Positions 35,307-47,000 of a stretch of DNA of 64,000 bases are shown here, in pieces. The translations under genes and the position numbers were made by a program. How positions within the stretch are numbered: position 1 is the stretch's first letter; every line of letters begins with the position of its first letter. Source of the stretch: Pelodera strongyloides (Eukaryota > Nematoda > Chromadorea > Rhabditida > Rhabditidae); contig JAANDG010000003.1 of assembly GCA_036852015.1 (NCBI GenBank), positions 62,001-126,000 of the forward strand, read 5' to 3'. The notes beneath the pieces are model-generated. The model was not told where the DNA came from. It saw nothing but the letters and a program-made list of their open reading frames with translations, and did no database searches.

Positions 35307-36041
35307 TACATGCAACATGACTGAGAAAAATATTTCAATGTGAAGTTGACTAGAGCAGTTCTTAAATCGGTACGTAACTCTATAACTAACAGTCTTCACC
35401 GTTGTCCGGCAGTGCCTAAGCGGTGTCCCACTGGCCTCCTAATTGCTCAGGGCAGTTTGCTAATATTCCAAAGGTATACGCAACGGCACATCTCTGGCAT
35501 ATGTTACGCTTAAATTCCATCATCTATACTCTATAGTTTGAGTGCATTACACCCTTTTGCGTGCGATTAATGCATGATCACTGAAACTGATTCATTTCGT
35601 TTGCACGGACAAAATCCTGACCAAATGGGTCAAAAACAGTTCGCCCACTGCAGATTTTGTTGACGAATAATCTGACTAGTTTAATTGGTAACAATTAAAC
35701 TTGTACTACACTCGAGGCCCGTGCAAGCTGTAATATCAAGCGCAAATGTAGAGAACATAGAAATATTAATCCATCCCACTTGTTTAGTATTAATTGAGCT
35801 ATGAGCTACAGTACTGTACGTTAACAGCACCGTGCGATATAGGGATTTAGGAAAAAGATCACCGGATTATGACGAACACGCGATGTACTCAACGATTTCT
35901 TTTTGAACTCTCATTTTGCACTGGAACATTGGATTTGTGTTTTGAACATTTTTCGAACTTATGTCACATGTATAAAAGAAGATGGAGCGTAACAAGCACA
36001 TTCATTTACGATTTACACTTAATTTATGAAGCTCTGATGGC

Positions 36042-36207
36042 TTAAAGCGAAATACCTGCAAGTTTTTGAAACGCATCGTGGACAACTGAATTTTTACGTA
36101 TTTATGCTAAGTTGCTCGAACGTCTCGATTTTTCATTCTAATTTATAAGCTGCATAAGAATGCTGGTGTAATCGATGTGTTTCAAAAACCGGCCGGTATT
36201 CTCCTAT
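36042..36207. repeat. PAL-2 element
   Basis: TTAAAGCGAAATACCTGCAA ... CAAAAACCGGCCGGTATTC. Confidence 0.85.
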
Positions 36208-36230
36208 ATTTTGCCTTATTACAGAGTATC

Positions 36231-36402
36231 TTAAAGCGAAATGCTAGCCCCTTTGGAAAATTTGCATATGATAAGCAAATCTATGTATCCTATGCTAATT
36301 TTGAACGATTGCCGTGGACGATCGTACAAAATTAGCATAGGATACATAGGATTTGCTTATCATATGCAACTTTTCCAAAGAGGCTTGCATTTCGATTTTT
36401 AA
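36231..36402. repeat. PAL-1 element
   Basis: TTAAAGCGAAATGCTAGCC, turn GATTGCCGTGGACGATC, mirror arm to GCATTTCG. Separated by about 25 bp from the PAL-2 copy, as at 18235-18261. Confidence 0.9.
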
Positions 36403-36664
36403 GTTTCTGCAAGTCACCGGAATACAACAAGAAGCACCGCATGACGGCATAAAGATATTGAAATTATTATAGCATACATCTTTACGATTCCTACTCAACG
36501 CAAGGTCACAAAGTTGCACTGTCCCATCATATAATAAAACAGTGTCCCACACTACCTGTCCACTACTTATTTTTCGTCCCACCAATACCTATTTTGCGCA
36601 CGCCGATACCGAAAAGTTGCTTTGAACGCAAATAGTACAATGAGATAAGTTACAGGGTATAAAC

Positions 36665-39346
36665 ATGCAGTGGCTTTTGGTCGTCGCGGCGCTCATGGGG
36701 CTTTGGAGCGGCGCACACGCACAGTGCAACGAAACCAACGAGTACACGTTGTTGTGCCAAAAACTAAAGCAAATCGCACTGCTTTCTACTTTTGGGCCGA
36801 AAGTTCCATGTCCGGCTGTACAGCAGGTAAGGTACAGAAAAAACTTTTAATTTTTATGATTCCAGACTTTTAGCAAACTACTTTCCGTTTTCTAATCAGT
36901 GGTGTACACGAGGTTCGAATTTGTTCGCATAACTTATGTGCATGTGTATATTCGGCGAAATGTTTGACATGCTGTGCTCTTCAGGGCCACGAATAAGATA
37001 TTACGCATTGTTTTGTGAGGATACTATGTATCAGAGTAAAGCGAAATACCAGCCGGTTTTTTGAAACACATCGTGGTCACCTGAATTCTTACCTATTTAT
37101 GCTAAGTAATTTACAGACATAATTTACTTTGATTTTGCCAAGGCGTTTGATCGGGTCTCCCACAAGAAGCTGCTTTGCAAATTAGTTGACATGCAATTTC
37201 CTTCTTTTATATGTAAATGGATTGAAAATTGGCTTCGTGATCGCAAAATGTTTGTGAGAGTTGGTGATACTGTATCGGATGTTGTAGATTGTACTAGTGG
37301 TGTGCCACAGGGATCAGTATTAGGTCCAATCCTATTCTCGTTGTTTACCTCCGACCTAGCAATATCGTTGAGAAGCCTAGGTATTTCATTTGTAATGTAT
37401 GCAGATGACATAAAAATATACAGTACTATTAATGATCCTATAGATAGAATTTTAGTTCAACGCGCAATAAACTTGGTGCATGATTGGTCAATTGAGTTTC
37501 AGTTACCTTTGGCTCCTCATAAGTGCCAAGCACTGTACATTGGTCCAAACAATCCAAAAGTGGACTACATTTGTAATTTGGTTGTGATTGAAAAGGTAAC
37601 TCAGCTCAAAGACCTAGGATTTATTATGACAGATGATTTATCCTTCTCTAAACATATTTCCTTTGTTTGTGCCCAAGCAAGAAAAAGAATGTTTGCTCTC
37701 TTTCGCACTCTGAAAACGCGGAAGGCAAACCTTTTGGTTCTTGCATATTCTCTTTATGTACGTTCAATTCTAGAGTCAGGCTCGGTTGTCTTTAGTCCAT
37801 ATAAGAAAAAGGATAAGGTGGCCCTAGATCGGATCCAACGTACATTTACAAAGCGAATTTTTATGCGTTCCCAATTGCTTGATTACAATGATACACCCTC
37901 TAGTTCAGATAGAGATACATTATTGAAGCTTGATACACTTGACAATCGACGTAGGAAGGCAGATGCTAGAATGCTCAGAAAAATATTGGCTGGCAAATGC
38001 GGCCATTATCTACGTTCAATGTACAAATTCAGGAATTCTAATCTGTCCTCTCGACGTGGTCGTATCAAAATCATAATCCCGCGGGTGACTAGGAATGTTC
38101 GCAGACACTGTTTTGTCCATAGAACTTCACTTATGATTGAGAGTAACCCTCGCCTATTCCTGTAAACATAATTTTTTATTTGATGCTTTTATTTTAATCA
38201 GATTTACATTTTCACGTTTCATAGTTATTCATTGTGGTATTGCCTCGACAAAACTTGTGCGACATTTTATGTTCGTAATAAATGTTATGTTATGTTAATG
38301 TTAAGTTGCTCGATTTTAGCTCGATTTTTTATTCTAATTTATGTTCATTTGCATAAACTGCATTAGAATGCTGGTCTCCTCGATGTGTTTCAAAAACCGG
38401 CAGGCATTTCGCTTTAGGCAAGCATTCCTGCTTGTGAGTTGTGTGTTTTACACGCATTTTTGCCTCTTGACGAAGTACCTCTCAGTCAGTCATGCGCATG
38501 TCCGAGTCATTGTGCTAAAATTTTGGCGGTGGGTTAGCGGTAGCGTAGTGGATAACGCAGTGGACCAGTGGACCAGTAGTAAGGTATAAAGCAATGAATT
38601 TTAGGTGGCCACAGAGTTGGCCAATCAGCTAATCGCATACCAACAGTATAACCTAACCACAATTGGAAATCGTAAGTTGCCAACATTTAAAGCCGCCAAC
38701 TTCAATAAACTACAAAATCAATCGATATATGATATATTTATTTATCCAAATCAATAAATAACTTTTACACATCTTTTAGTTATGGCCGAATATATCGAAG
38801 AAAACAAGGATGCGATTCTGGCAAAATTCATGCAAAACTCGAATGCGCTGTCAATGGCTGCAGCAGGAGCTGACCTCTTGAGTCAAGCGTCAAATTGCCA
38901 GAAGGCGAGTCTTTAGCGCAGATGCTGCCGCACTATCGCCCACAACAATTGCCGTGGCGGTCATTTGGCGCGTTTTCCTTCCTTTTTATATTTAGTGCAT
39001 TCTCGTTGCGGAAACCAATATCACTTTTTTGGAATACAGAAAAATGGAGTCCAGTATTTCGTTTTATAGAAGTGCAATTCGACAACAGCTGGAGTGAAGG
39101 CGAGATATTCGCCGTGCCTTGTCAAGACGCTTCAACCGGCCTACAAAACAGTTTGTAACTTTATAATTATGATTATAATTATAATTATGAATTATGGCTT
39201 TGCTTATTTTTGTGCCTTATTCTATTAAACTCGCCACCAAGTAGATTTGGGCTTCAAGAAAAGCACTTTCTGAAGTGGTAATTTTAAAACGATTCTACTT
39301 GACGGAACGATCGCTTTTTCAAAGTATTGTAGCGAAATTTTGTAGT

Positions 39347-39419
<73 letters not shown>

Positions 39420-39429
39420 TTTTTGTGTG

Positions 39430-39488
<59 letters not shown>

Positions 39489-39955
39489 CACGACGGCCTG
39501 TCCGTTTTATTAAAGTCGAAAAAAGAATCGCGCTCCAGTAATTTCTTGGAAAACGGCATCCTCAATGTGAGCAAACGACAGACTACAGAGAACATCTACA
39601 GTTTCAAGAAGTTTAAGATAATCTATGACCTCTTTCAGCTCAAGACCAAATTCACGGATTGGGTTAGAAATAAGTACGACAACGCCACGATTCGTTGCGA
39701 GGCCTACAAATACGCACGCAGTGAGTGATGACCCACGGTTTTTTTTTATTGCCATGAAAAATGTTAATTCCGTTAATTGAGTTTTATAATTGAGGTGCGG
39801 CAACGGTTGACTTAATCAATCAGGGTGTCAAGTTCTGCAAGCCGTGTGGATGTGTCTGCGAGTGGAACTTCATGGGCAGCGCGCTTTCAAAGTATGGCCA
39901 AGTCACCAAATACGACAACCAATCGATAACTGTGCCGAACAAGCCATGCAACTAA
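36665..39955 (+). CDS. Secreted Cys-rich protein, paralogue 1 (225 aa)
   Basis: Exons 36665-36826, 38605-38671, 38780-38904, 39070-39150, 39639-39720, 39795-39955. Signal peptide of 19 residues ending GAHA, mature start QCNETNEYTLLC. Family landmarks shared with the gene at 41452: LCQK(L/V)KQIA, CPA, NCQK, the RYSPCLVKTLQPAYKT block, a Trp-containing helix (TDWVRNKY), and a C-terminal VKFCKPCGCVCEWNFM...KYGQV...SITVP.KPCN. Exon lengths 67, 81, 82 and 161 are identical in the paralogue. Intron 3 uses a GC donor (AAG|GCGAGT). The exon 6 acceptor (TTGAG) is unusual. Intron 1 is about 1.8 kb and holds a PAL-2 element with a LINE inside it; intron 4 holds a (GT)n tract. Extracellular, function unknown; I do not recognise the family. 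Confidence 0.8.
37036..38416. repeat. PAL-2 element split by a LINE insertion
   Basis: Left arm 37036-37107 (AAAGCGAAATACCAGCCGG to TTATGCTAAGT) and remainder about 38303-38416 (GTTAAGTTGCTCG to GGCATTTCGCTTTA). Together they rebuild one ordinary ~180-bp element. Confidence 0.9.
37108..38306 (+). mobile_element. 5'-truncated non-LTR retrotransposon (CR1/Jockey-type RT)
   Basis: An open frame from about 37117 to 38165 (about 349 codons) starts inside the reverse transcriptase domain. It keeps the A motif (FDFAKAFDRVSH), the B motif (SGVPQGSVLGP), the catalytic YADD (C motif) and the thumb region, and runs intact to a stop at 38163-38165. The 3' UTR is about 140 bp, ending in AATAAATGTTATGTTATG, a short tandem tail typical of CR1-like elements. 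TATGCTAAGT before and ATGTTAAGT after suggest a target duplication. The N-terminal endonuclease part is absent, so it cannot move alone. Same orientation as the host gene. Confidence 0.9.
39351..39486 (+). repeat. (GT)n microsatellite
   Basis: Two GT runs split by GGGTGGGTTTTTTGTG. Intron 4 of secreted paralogue 1. The Cys/Val frames here are artefacts. Confidence 0.97.
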
Positions 39956-39984
39956 AAAGATCGACAATTAGACCGATTGTCAAA

Positions 39985-39990
39985 AATAAA
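39985..39990 (+). terminator. Polyadenylation signal AATAAA
   Basis: 30 bases after the stop of secreted paralogue 1. Confidence 0.7.
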
Positions 39991-41451
39991 GGAGATTATT
40001 ATTAATCGTGTTTTCCTTTATCTCCTTCCTTGAGAAGCTGTTTTGAAATACCACGAAACGAACGCAAACGACACGGCCCCGATGCATAATACTTAGGCCA
40101 TTTTATGGTGCAGCCGTTTTCACGGAATACTTTTCGTTTCATAAGTTTTTTATTGAAATAGTATTGTATCTAGCCTCCGAATTTGCCTAGGTAGGGTCTG
40201 GAAAGCGATTTTTCAAAGTAGATGTAACAACTAGTTCAGTTTATCAATCGATTCTGATGTAATTACCTTTACATAATACTCAACGGTTGTTTAGAAGCAT
40301 AATTAAAGAATACACAACATATGCGTACCTATACAAATTTATGAAAGACCAAAAATTTGCATATAATACATAGGACATGAGATTCACATGCACATATTCC
40401 AAAGTAGGTAGCATATGCTTTAAGCAACTGCTTTACAGTATAATGTACTGTGCATACGCTGAGAATACAGACATGAACATGATACTACTGAGACGTCAAC
40501 GCCGCGCAAAAAAAACAACTTGCGATAATAGCCGAGCAAAAGACAAAAGCCATAACTCTCATAACACTCTTGTAAAGATTATACCTGTAATAATCATTCT
40601 TCTAAACTGTTAGTTAATACGTGCCCTACCATGTTGCATTATTTTCATAGGTTACCTAGTGGTCGACTTCTGCCCTCGTGTTTTGGAGATTTTTTTATAA
40701 CTTAAAGACGTAAATGTTGCAAGGAGTAAAGTTCAAAAAAACTATTGTATTTTGCATCTTTAAAGATTCTATAATTTAGTCAATCTGGGGTTGGGTGTCA
40801 TCATAGGTCCCTAGACGATTCATTTGCTACATCTGGCTGCTTATATACATTCGCATGGAGAAATCTGATCCCAAACTTTTCTACATATGTGCTTTTGTTG
40901 TTTGATAAACAATTTCATTGAAGCAGGTGTGTGCAGTTTAAACAGCATTACCATTGAATTCGAATTCCACATTTTTAATTGGTCAGTAAGTAGTTCGCGC
41001 ACTAATGGCGCTAACACGGAAAAAGAAGACTGTTGAACGGTAATCCCAACAAAACGGAAGCACGCTTTCACTAATTGGGAACGTACAAAAAGGTGGCCGG
41101 TCTGGGACTTCTCTGGGTTTTTCCATTTCGTTCCTTTTTACAAAAGCTGTGATCTCTGCGGTTTGGACGGAATTTCTATGTTCAGTGATCATTGCAACCA
41201 TTTTTAAAGTATAAAAGTTGCGGCAGGCCGATCAACAGACATTCCGATTTGCGAAAAGCTCTTCCAGCGCCTTTTTGTGGCGATCTACTAAAATCGCATT
41301 TCTACTTTTAAAGTTTATTGCTGATAGTTATACATTTACTTTAAAGGTATTGAAATTAATAAAGCTTGCTGCCCTTCTATTGCGATTGTAATATCGTTCA
41401 GATTTTAGATATCATCTACTGTTACTGAAAACACTTCTCTTCAGGGTTACA
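39991..41451. other. Spacer between the secreted paralogues
   Basis: Holds a degraded PAL-1-like stretch (about 40345-40425). TATAAAAG near 41210 could be a TATA box for the next gene, and CTTCTCTTCAG ending 41444 could be a trans-splice acceptor 7 bases before its ATG. No other gene seen. Confidence 0.45.
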
Positions 41452-43799
41452 ATGCGCTGTTCGCTTTTCGCCGTGGTCGCGCTCGTGTCGCTCTGGTGCG
41501 GCGCGCACGCTCAGTGCAACGAGAATGAGCAGTACACAATGCTGTGCCAGAAGGTCAAGCAGATCGCCATTCTTTCCAACTTCGCATCGAAGCTTCCATG
41601 TCCGGCCTTTAAAGGGGTGAGTATATCCTATCAGAAACTTTTTTGTCGATAGATGAGGCAAAAAATGAGGCAAAACATGAATTTTTTTTTGTGAATGACC
41701 AAAAGGAACCCTAAGATGTGCTCCCAAAGTGTAAAAGCCTTGAGTACTAACAATTATCATTCAAATTAAGGTGGTTCAAGAGGTCGCCGATGTGATGATC
41801 TCCTATCAGAACCTCACGCTCAAACAAATGGGAGACAGTAAGCTTTTTATAAAATAAAGATGTCTTTTTAATTACATTCATTGCTTTTTCTTCCTCTTTA
41901 GTCCTCTCACACTTTCCCTTTTCCCTCTCGCTTCTTATCTTTATGTATTTTCTTGCATCTATCTGTCTCTCTCTCTCTTTGATCTGTTTCCCATTTACCT
42001 CTAAACAACCTCCTAGGAATGGCCACCTACGTGATGGACAATCTGAACAACATCATCTCCAAGGCTGTGGCCAGTGCCGGACTCAACAGTATTGCCCTGG
42101 GCGCGGCCGGTGCAGACCTCATGGGCAAAGCAAACAGTTGTCAGAAGGCAGGTTATCAAAAATATTTTCTTCTCACGTTGTGTAAACCATACGATTATTT
42201 TCCAAGAAGCTTGTCCCTTCTTGCTCGTAATTGGTTTTGTGAAAAGGAATATCATTGCCTAAATGTGTAACGTGAATAATTATTCTATGTAAGAAGGTTG
42301 TGTCTCGCAAACTCGCTTCATGTGGCACAGAGTGAAGAAATGTACACGTATAACGTGAATAGTAGTGCTCTGTACGGTTTTGGGCGTTTTTTTTGGTGCG
42401 GCGCGTTTCTCGTGCACCTGTGAGCATCCCTTTGAATCATGAATCATTTTAGACTTGCAAGACCACCACTGACGGACTCAAGGACCGCTACTCGGCTTGC
42501 ATGGTCAAGACCCTTCAGCCTGCCTACAAGACTGTAAGTTTTCGTTTTATCTTATATTATCTTATAACATACTATGGTTACCGTAAAACATTTTTATATT
42601 TTCGTACGGTAGTACGGTAGCTTTGTAATCGTAGGGGGCTCTCCTGATGCAAAACTCGCTTAAAGGGAGAGGCCCATGAGAAAAATGTTGTCCTTAATAT
42701 ACTTACACAGGATGTCCGGAATTTTAGAAATACTTCTGTGAAAACCGCATTTCTTTACACCTAGAACGCGCAAAATTATTCTCCGGCAAACAGTTCGGCC
42801 AGGTACCGTAGTCAGAACCAATTTTTGCGCCCTTAGTGCCTTACAGCCTTACAGTATTGGAAACGCCCTGTTAATATCATAAGAATGATTTTCATTCGTT
42901 TTAACATTTCTTTAAGCAGAAAGGATGAAAATGAACGGATATAAACCGTAAAAACGTTCTGACTAAGGTACCTGGCCGAACAGTTTGTCGGGGGATAACT
43001 CTCTGAGTTCTAGGTGTAAAGAAATGCTGTTTTCACAGAAGTGTTTCTCAAATTCCCGACATCCTGTGTAATTTTCTCATGGTCCTCTCCCTTTAATGTG
43101 GCACATAATGAAGAAACTAAGCATGACCTAATTTATTTTCACGCATAGGGGTAACCGTAGCTACTGTAGCTTGTTTGCTTCATAACATTTTTTAGCTAAG
43201 TGCATCGAAAGATGAAACATATTACATATTTTCCCTTTTCAGCTGAAGCAGAAGTTCACGAACTGGGTGAAGAACAAGTTCAACAACGATGCCATCAGAT
43301 GCGAGTGCTACAAATACGCAAGAAGTTGGTGCTTTATGGAATTTCCTATAAGCGTTTTCTTATCCTCATATGCGGTTCACAGAACGCACACAACGAGTGT
43401 CATAATATATGTAAGCTGTGTCATACGGTTTGTCAACTAATGCCAACGAGTATTAGCTACAAACGTGCAAGTGTTGTTGTGTTAACTTTGTTAAAAGTCA
43501 GAAAATGAAAATTACAACGACAAAGTCTACAATATCTACATCCTGTGGTGTTATTTAATAAATAAATAAATAAATAAATAATGTACCAAGAATCATGCGG
43601 CAAATTCGAAATCAATAAAATTTTTTTTACTTATTTAGGCGCTCTGACGCAAGCTCTCATCAAACAGGGTGTCAAGTTCTGCAAGCCTAATGGATGTGCA
43701 TGCGAGTGGAACCTTATGGCAAGCGCTCTCGGAAAGTACGGACAGGTCCCGAAATACGACGACCAATCGATTACTGTGCCCGATAAGCCGTGCAATTAG
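41452..43799 (+). CDS. Secreted Cys-rich protein, paralogue 2 (228 aa)
   Basis: Exons 41452-41616, 41771-41837, 42017-42147, 42453-42533, 43243-43324, 43639-43799; phases identical to the neighbour. Signal peptide ends GAHA, mature protein starts QCNENEQYTMLC. The middle exon is two codons longer and Ala/Gly-rich (AGLNSIALGAAGADLMG), possibly a hydrophobic hairpin. Later blocks: SCQK|TCKTTTDGLK, RYSACMVKTLQPAYKT, TNWVKNKF, VKFCKPNGCACEWNLM. Intron 3 again has a GC donor (AAG|GCAGGT). Exons look less eroded and GC-richer than in paralogue 1, which suggests stronger constraint or expression. Intron 4 holds a PAL-4 element. Clear tandem duplicates; function unknown. Confidence 0.85.
42660..43096. 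repeat. PAL-4 element in intron 4 of secreted paralogue 2
   Basis: TTAAAGGGAGAGGCCCATGA ... CCTCTCCCTTTAA; TTAA at both ends (42660-42663, 43093-43096). Confidence 0.9.
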
Positions 43800-43832
43800 A
43801 GAAAACAAGTCCTTTGTATTTAATTGACAAAT

Positions 43833-43838
43833 AATAAA
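43833..43838 (+). terminator. Polyadenylation signal AATAAA
   Basis: 34 bases after the stop of secreted paralogue 2. The convergent acyltransferase gene ends only about 200 bp further on. Confidence 0.7.
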
Positions 43839-44038
43839 GTCATCCGATTGTAGACATACATTGGACATTCTGTTTTGCTTCGCAAACACAATATGTTTTT
43901 TTTGCACTTCAATGAAATTTTTTTGGAACATTTAGTTGCTTGAAATTGTGGATGATTGACCTCTGTCTGAAAACAACAACATTTCTCACACTATAAATAT
44001 GTGCAGTAATAGAACAACAACAAAAGTTTTATAATTTT

Positions 44039-47000
44039 CTATAAAAAGTACTTTTGTGCTCGGCACAAGTATGCAGATGTTCCGAAGCAAATTGCTGTCA
44101 CGATCAGGCAAGTTTTTCTCGACGCTCTAAGTAGGGGCTTTTCGAAGAGATGGTGGACCATCAGCGAAAGGAGCATCGTCACTACTACAGCTTCCTTTGT
44201 GTCTGAAAGGGAATCACGTGGCAGAAGCCAGACTTGGTCCTCGAGGGCTGACACTGTATAATTCAATAAATGAAGCGGCATAACTTACATATTTTTAAAG
44301 CCACATGCTTCTGCACTCAACTAATATGAAAGGAAACTCACATTGTTTTGTGTGGAAATATTTGAACATGAAGAACTCAGTGACACGTAGCGCTGGCCAG
44401 TGAAGCTGAATCATTTTTAGTTTTATATACTCTCAGCGTTTAGATTTGGGAAAATCGATCAATAGAACGCAAGACCCAACTCTTGAGTAGTCGATCAAAA
44501 CAAAAAATAAGATTATTTTATGTCCTATTACTCCACATCAATATGCTTACCATGTATATTGTATATGACGCGTCGCCGATGTACGAAAATATTCTATTTG
44601 ACAAAATTGGGGTTTGTACAAACGAACCAAGAATGAGGATACACGCCTAAATGCTCTGCTTTCAATAAAACTCCCATTAGACATCTCCAATCAGGCTCAT
44701 AATCGCGCTAGTTTGATTAGCTAGACCTAAGTGTGCTTACAATTAATTTCATTACTCTGTTTTATAGTTTTCGTATGGTCCTTATTTGCAGAATCGGTTG
44801 TAGGATAACATTTTTACAGGAATGTAGAGCTGACCTTTTTCAATTCTACTGCCGTTCTCCGTGCAAATATACCTACCGTACACGGAACAATACCTACAGT
44901 ACTCGGAACAATAAGTGTTCGCATCCAAAAATGTCCTAAACGATAGTGGAGCAGAAAAGTGGAAAATAGGAACAGCGTGAACAGAATTAGAAGAATATTT
45001 CGGATAAACAGTCTTTCAGGGTGGCCCTGGTTGTACTTTGTGGGCACCAATCTCTCAGGATTTCCGATTAGAGACACGTACTGCTCTTTTTGCACGTCAT
45101 CCGGGCGGACTGAAATATGTACGGTGACAAGACCCATGTAATTTCTGTCCTGACACAACCTACGTTACGTGCCATCAAAGTTTACGAGTTGCATACTAGT
45201 TCTTGCTGCCCGGTTACACGGGAGACTACATTTTAAAAATAGTCTTGTCCGCGGCTAATTAAATATACACTATAGAATACTCATGCTAAACTATTTCTCA
45301 CAGAGAACCAACCTGTCACCGTTTGCTTTGACATGTAAAACGCGGCAATTCCCACACAAAACTCCCAAATTTTCCGAAATGTATCCTTGTGATCATCGCC
45401 TCTGTGTCCAGTTACACCACTCCTTTAAAAAAAATAGGCTGGCATTATTTGTGTAAGTTATAGGACACTCATAAACAAGCAATGGGAAGTGCGAAGACCA
45501 CGAAATCATTATATGCTAATCACAATGGGCGCGAAGTTAAACAGCTAACACCACTAGGAAAAAAGCACACAATAAAAACCAAACCCAAGACCCAAGGTAA
45601 CCAAAAGGGTGACCACTCACCAATAGAAATAATACGATGGAGCAGCGAGAATGGTTAGAAATACAACAACATTCCCCGGGTTCGATTTCAAAACATTTTT
45701 AATGAAATAGAATATTAATGGCACAATTAAGTAGAACTGGATCTCGACGCACAATGACCACGAATGGATGAATTGCAAGGAGAATTGCGGGTGATGGACC
45801 GTCAGCTAAATTTAACATTATGACGTCATCACAGTCGAACATTGTGCCGTCATCACAGTCGAACATTGTGACGTCATCACAGTCGAACATTGTGACGTTA
45901 TCACAGTCGAACATTGTGACGTCATCACAGTCGAAATTGTGACGTCATCACAGTCGAACTATTATGTAGAGCCCGAACTGGGGGGGGGGGGGGGGTCTTG
46001 AACAATCATGCGTATAGCCGCGCGCTTTAATGATTTTATTTATAATAGTAAGGACATGCGCTTTTCACACACATTCTTCTCGCAAAGATTAGTTTCATAC
46101 ATTTTATTTGAATATTTATTCGATGCACGAGCGCATCGCCGTGCAACATACATAAAGGTATTCCTCTTTTTGTGTATACTGAACCTTAATAATAATGATA
46201 ATAAAAGTTTATTGTATCAACGAATCGCAGGTCGCAGGGACAGAGAAGACAAGTTCTTGAGGTAGTGGCTATTACTTCTCAAACCGAAAGATACCCTAAG
46301 GCTAAGACCTTTAGTTGTTCACAGAGTGAAAATTTACGAAACCTTACCGGTTTCGGAGTATTGAAGAACTTTCGAAGGTTATGTGTGAGAAACAGGGCCT
46401 CGCGCATATATCTGAGATGGCCCGATGTCCAGATACCATCCAGAAATATTGTACTAGTAACTAGGACGAGCATCTAAAACATATGGTGTTAAACAGGAAC
46501 TATCGAATGGGCGGGCTGTTAGCTGGTGCGCCGGAATCGGGCCACAAACTTGCACGACTCCTACCCTCGCGCACTTCTGGCGCACAACCTCAGCGGGCGG
46601 TCGACAAAAGCCGGGTGCACCTCTTTTCGAAAAAAATATTAAGTATTAAATGTTAAAGCCAACCATCGTAAAATAGTAAACGGGAAAGATTCGTGTAATC
46701 CTCCGCAGATAGAATTCCTTGCAAACGGACATTGTTATCGCCTTCTCTTTGGCCAACACGAGGGCCATCACATAGCCGCTGATCACGAAGAAACTGGAAG
46801 TGAGTAAGGATAAAATAGTTGCTAAAATTTAAAATAACCTAGCGCAATAAAGTTAGAGCTTGGGCTTGGAGGTTTCCGTTAAAGGATGAAATGCTCAATT
46901 AGTTTCCTTTTATCGAAAGATGGTGGTGTTAATTTCCAATAAACATGCTTTACGAACAAAAAGCTTTTAATTGGAAGGAATAAATCAATACAGAACTTTA

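Larger units (their letters stand above)
32306..36664. other. Gene-poor region before the secreted paralogue pair
   Basis: PAL-2 left arm 32452-32560, PAL-2 copies 35128-35306 and 36042-36207, PAL-1 at 36231-36402. An (ATT)n run near 35085-35105 after TGTCAATAAA looks like the tail of an old retroelement. The minus-strand frames at 32798-33169 and 33365-33586 show no splice structure or recognisable domain. ACAGGGTATAAAC just upstream of the ATG at 36665 could be a trans-splice acceptor. Confidence 0.5.

Noticed and set aside
37191..38165. Reverse transcriptase frame as a host gene
   Set aside because: It has retroelement motifs, is flanked by split PAL-2 halves and lies inside a host intron.
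39225..39728. Cys/Val and Thr/His-rich frames
   Set aside because: Produced by the (GT)n microsatellite; only 39639-39720 within this span is a real exon.
45699..45914. Minus-strand MFDCDD repeat frame
   Set aside because: Out of frame with the acyltransferase exon it overlaps, and created by the 24-bp CRE-like array.
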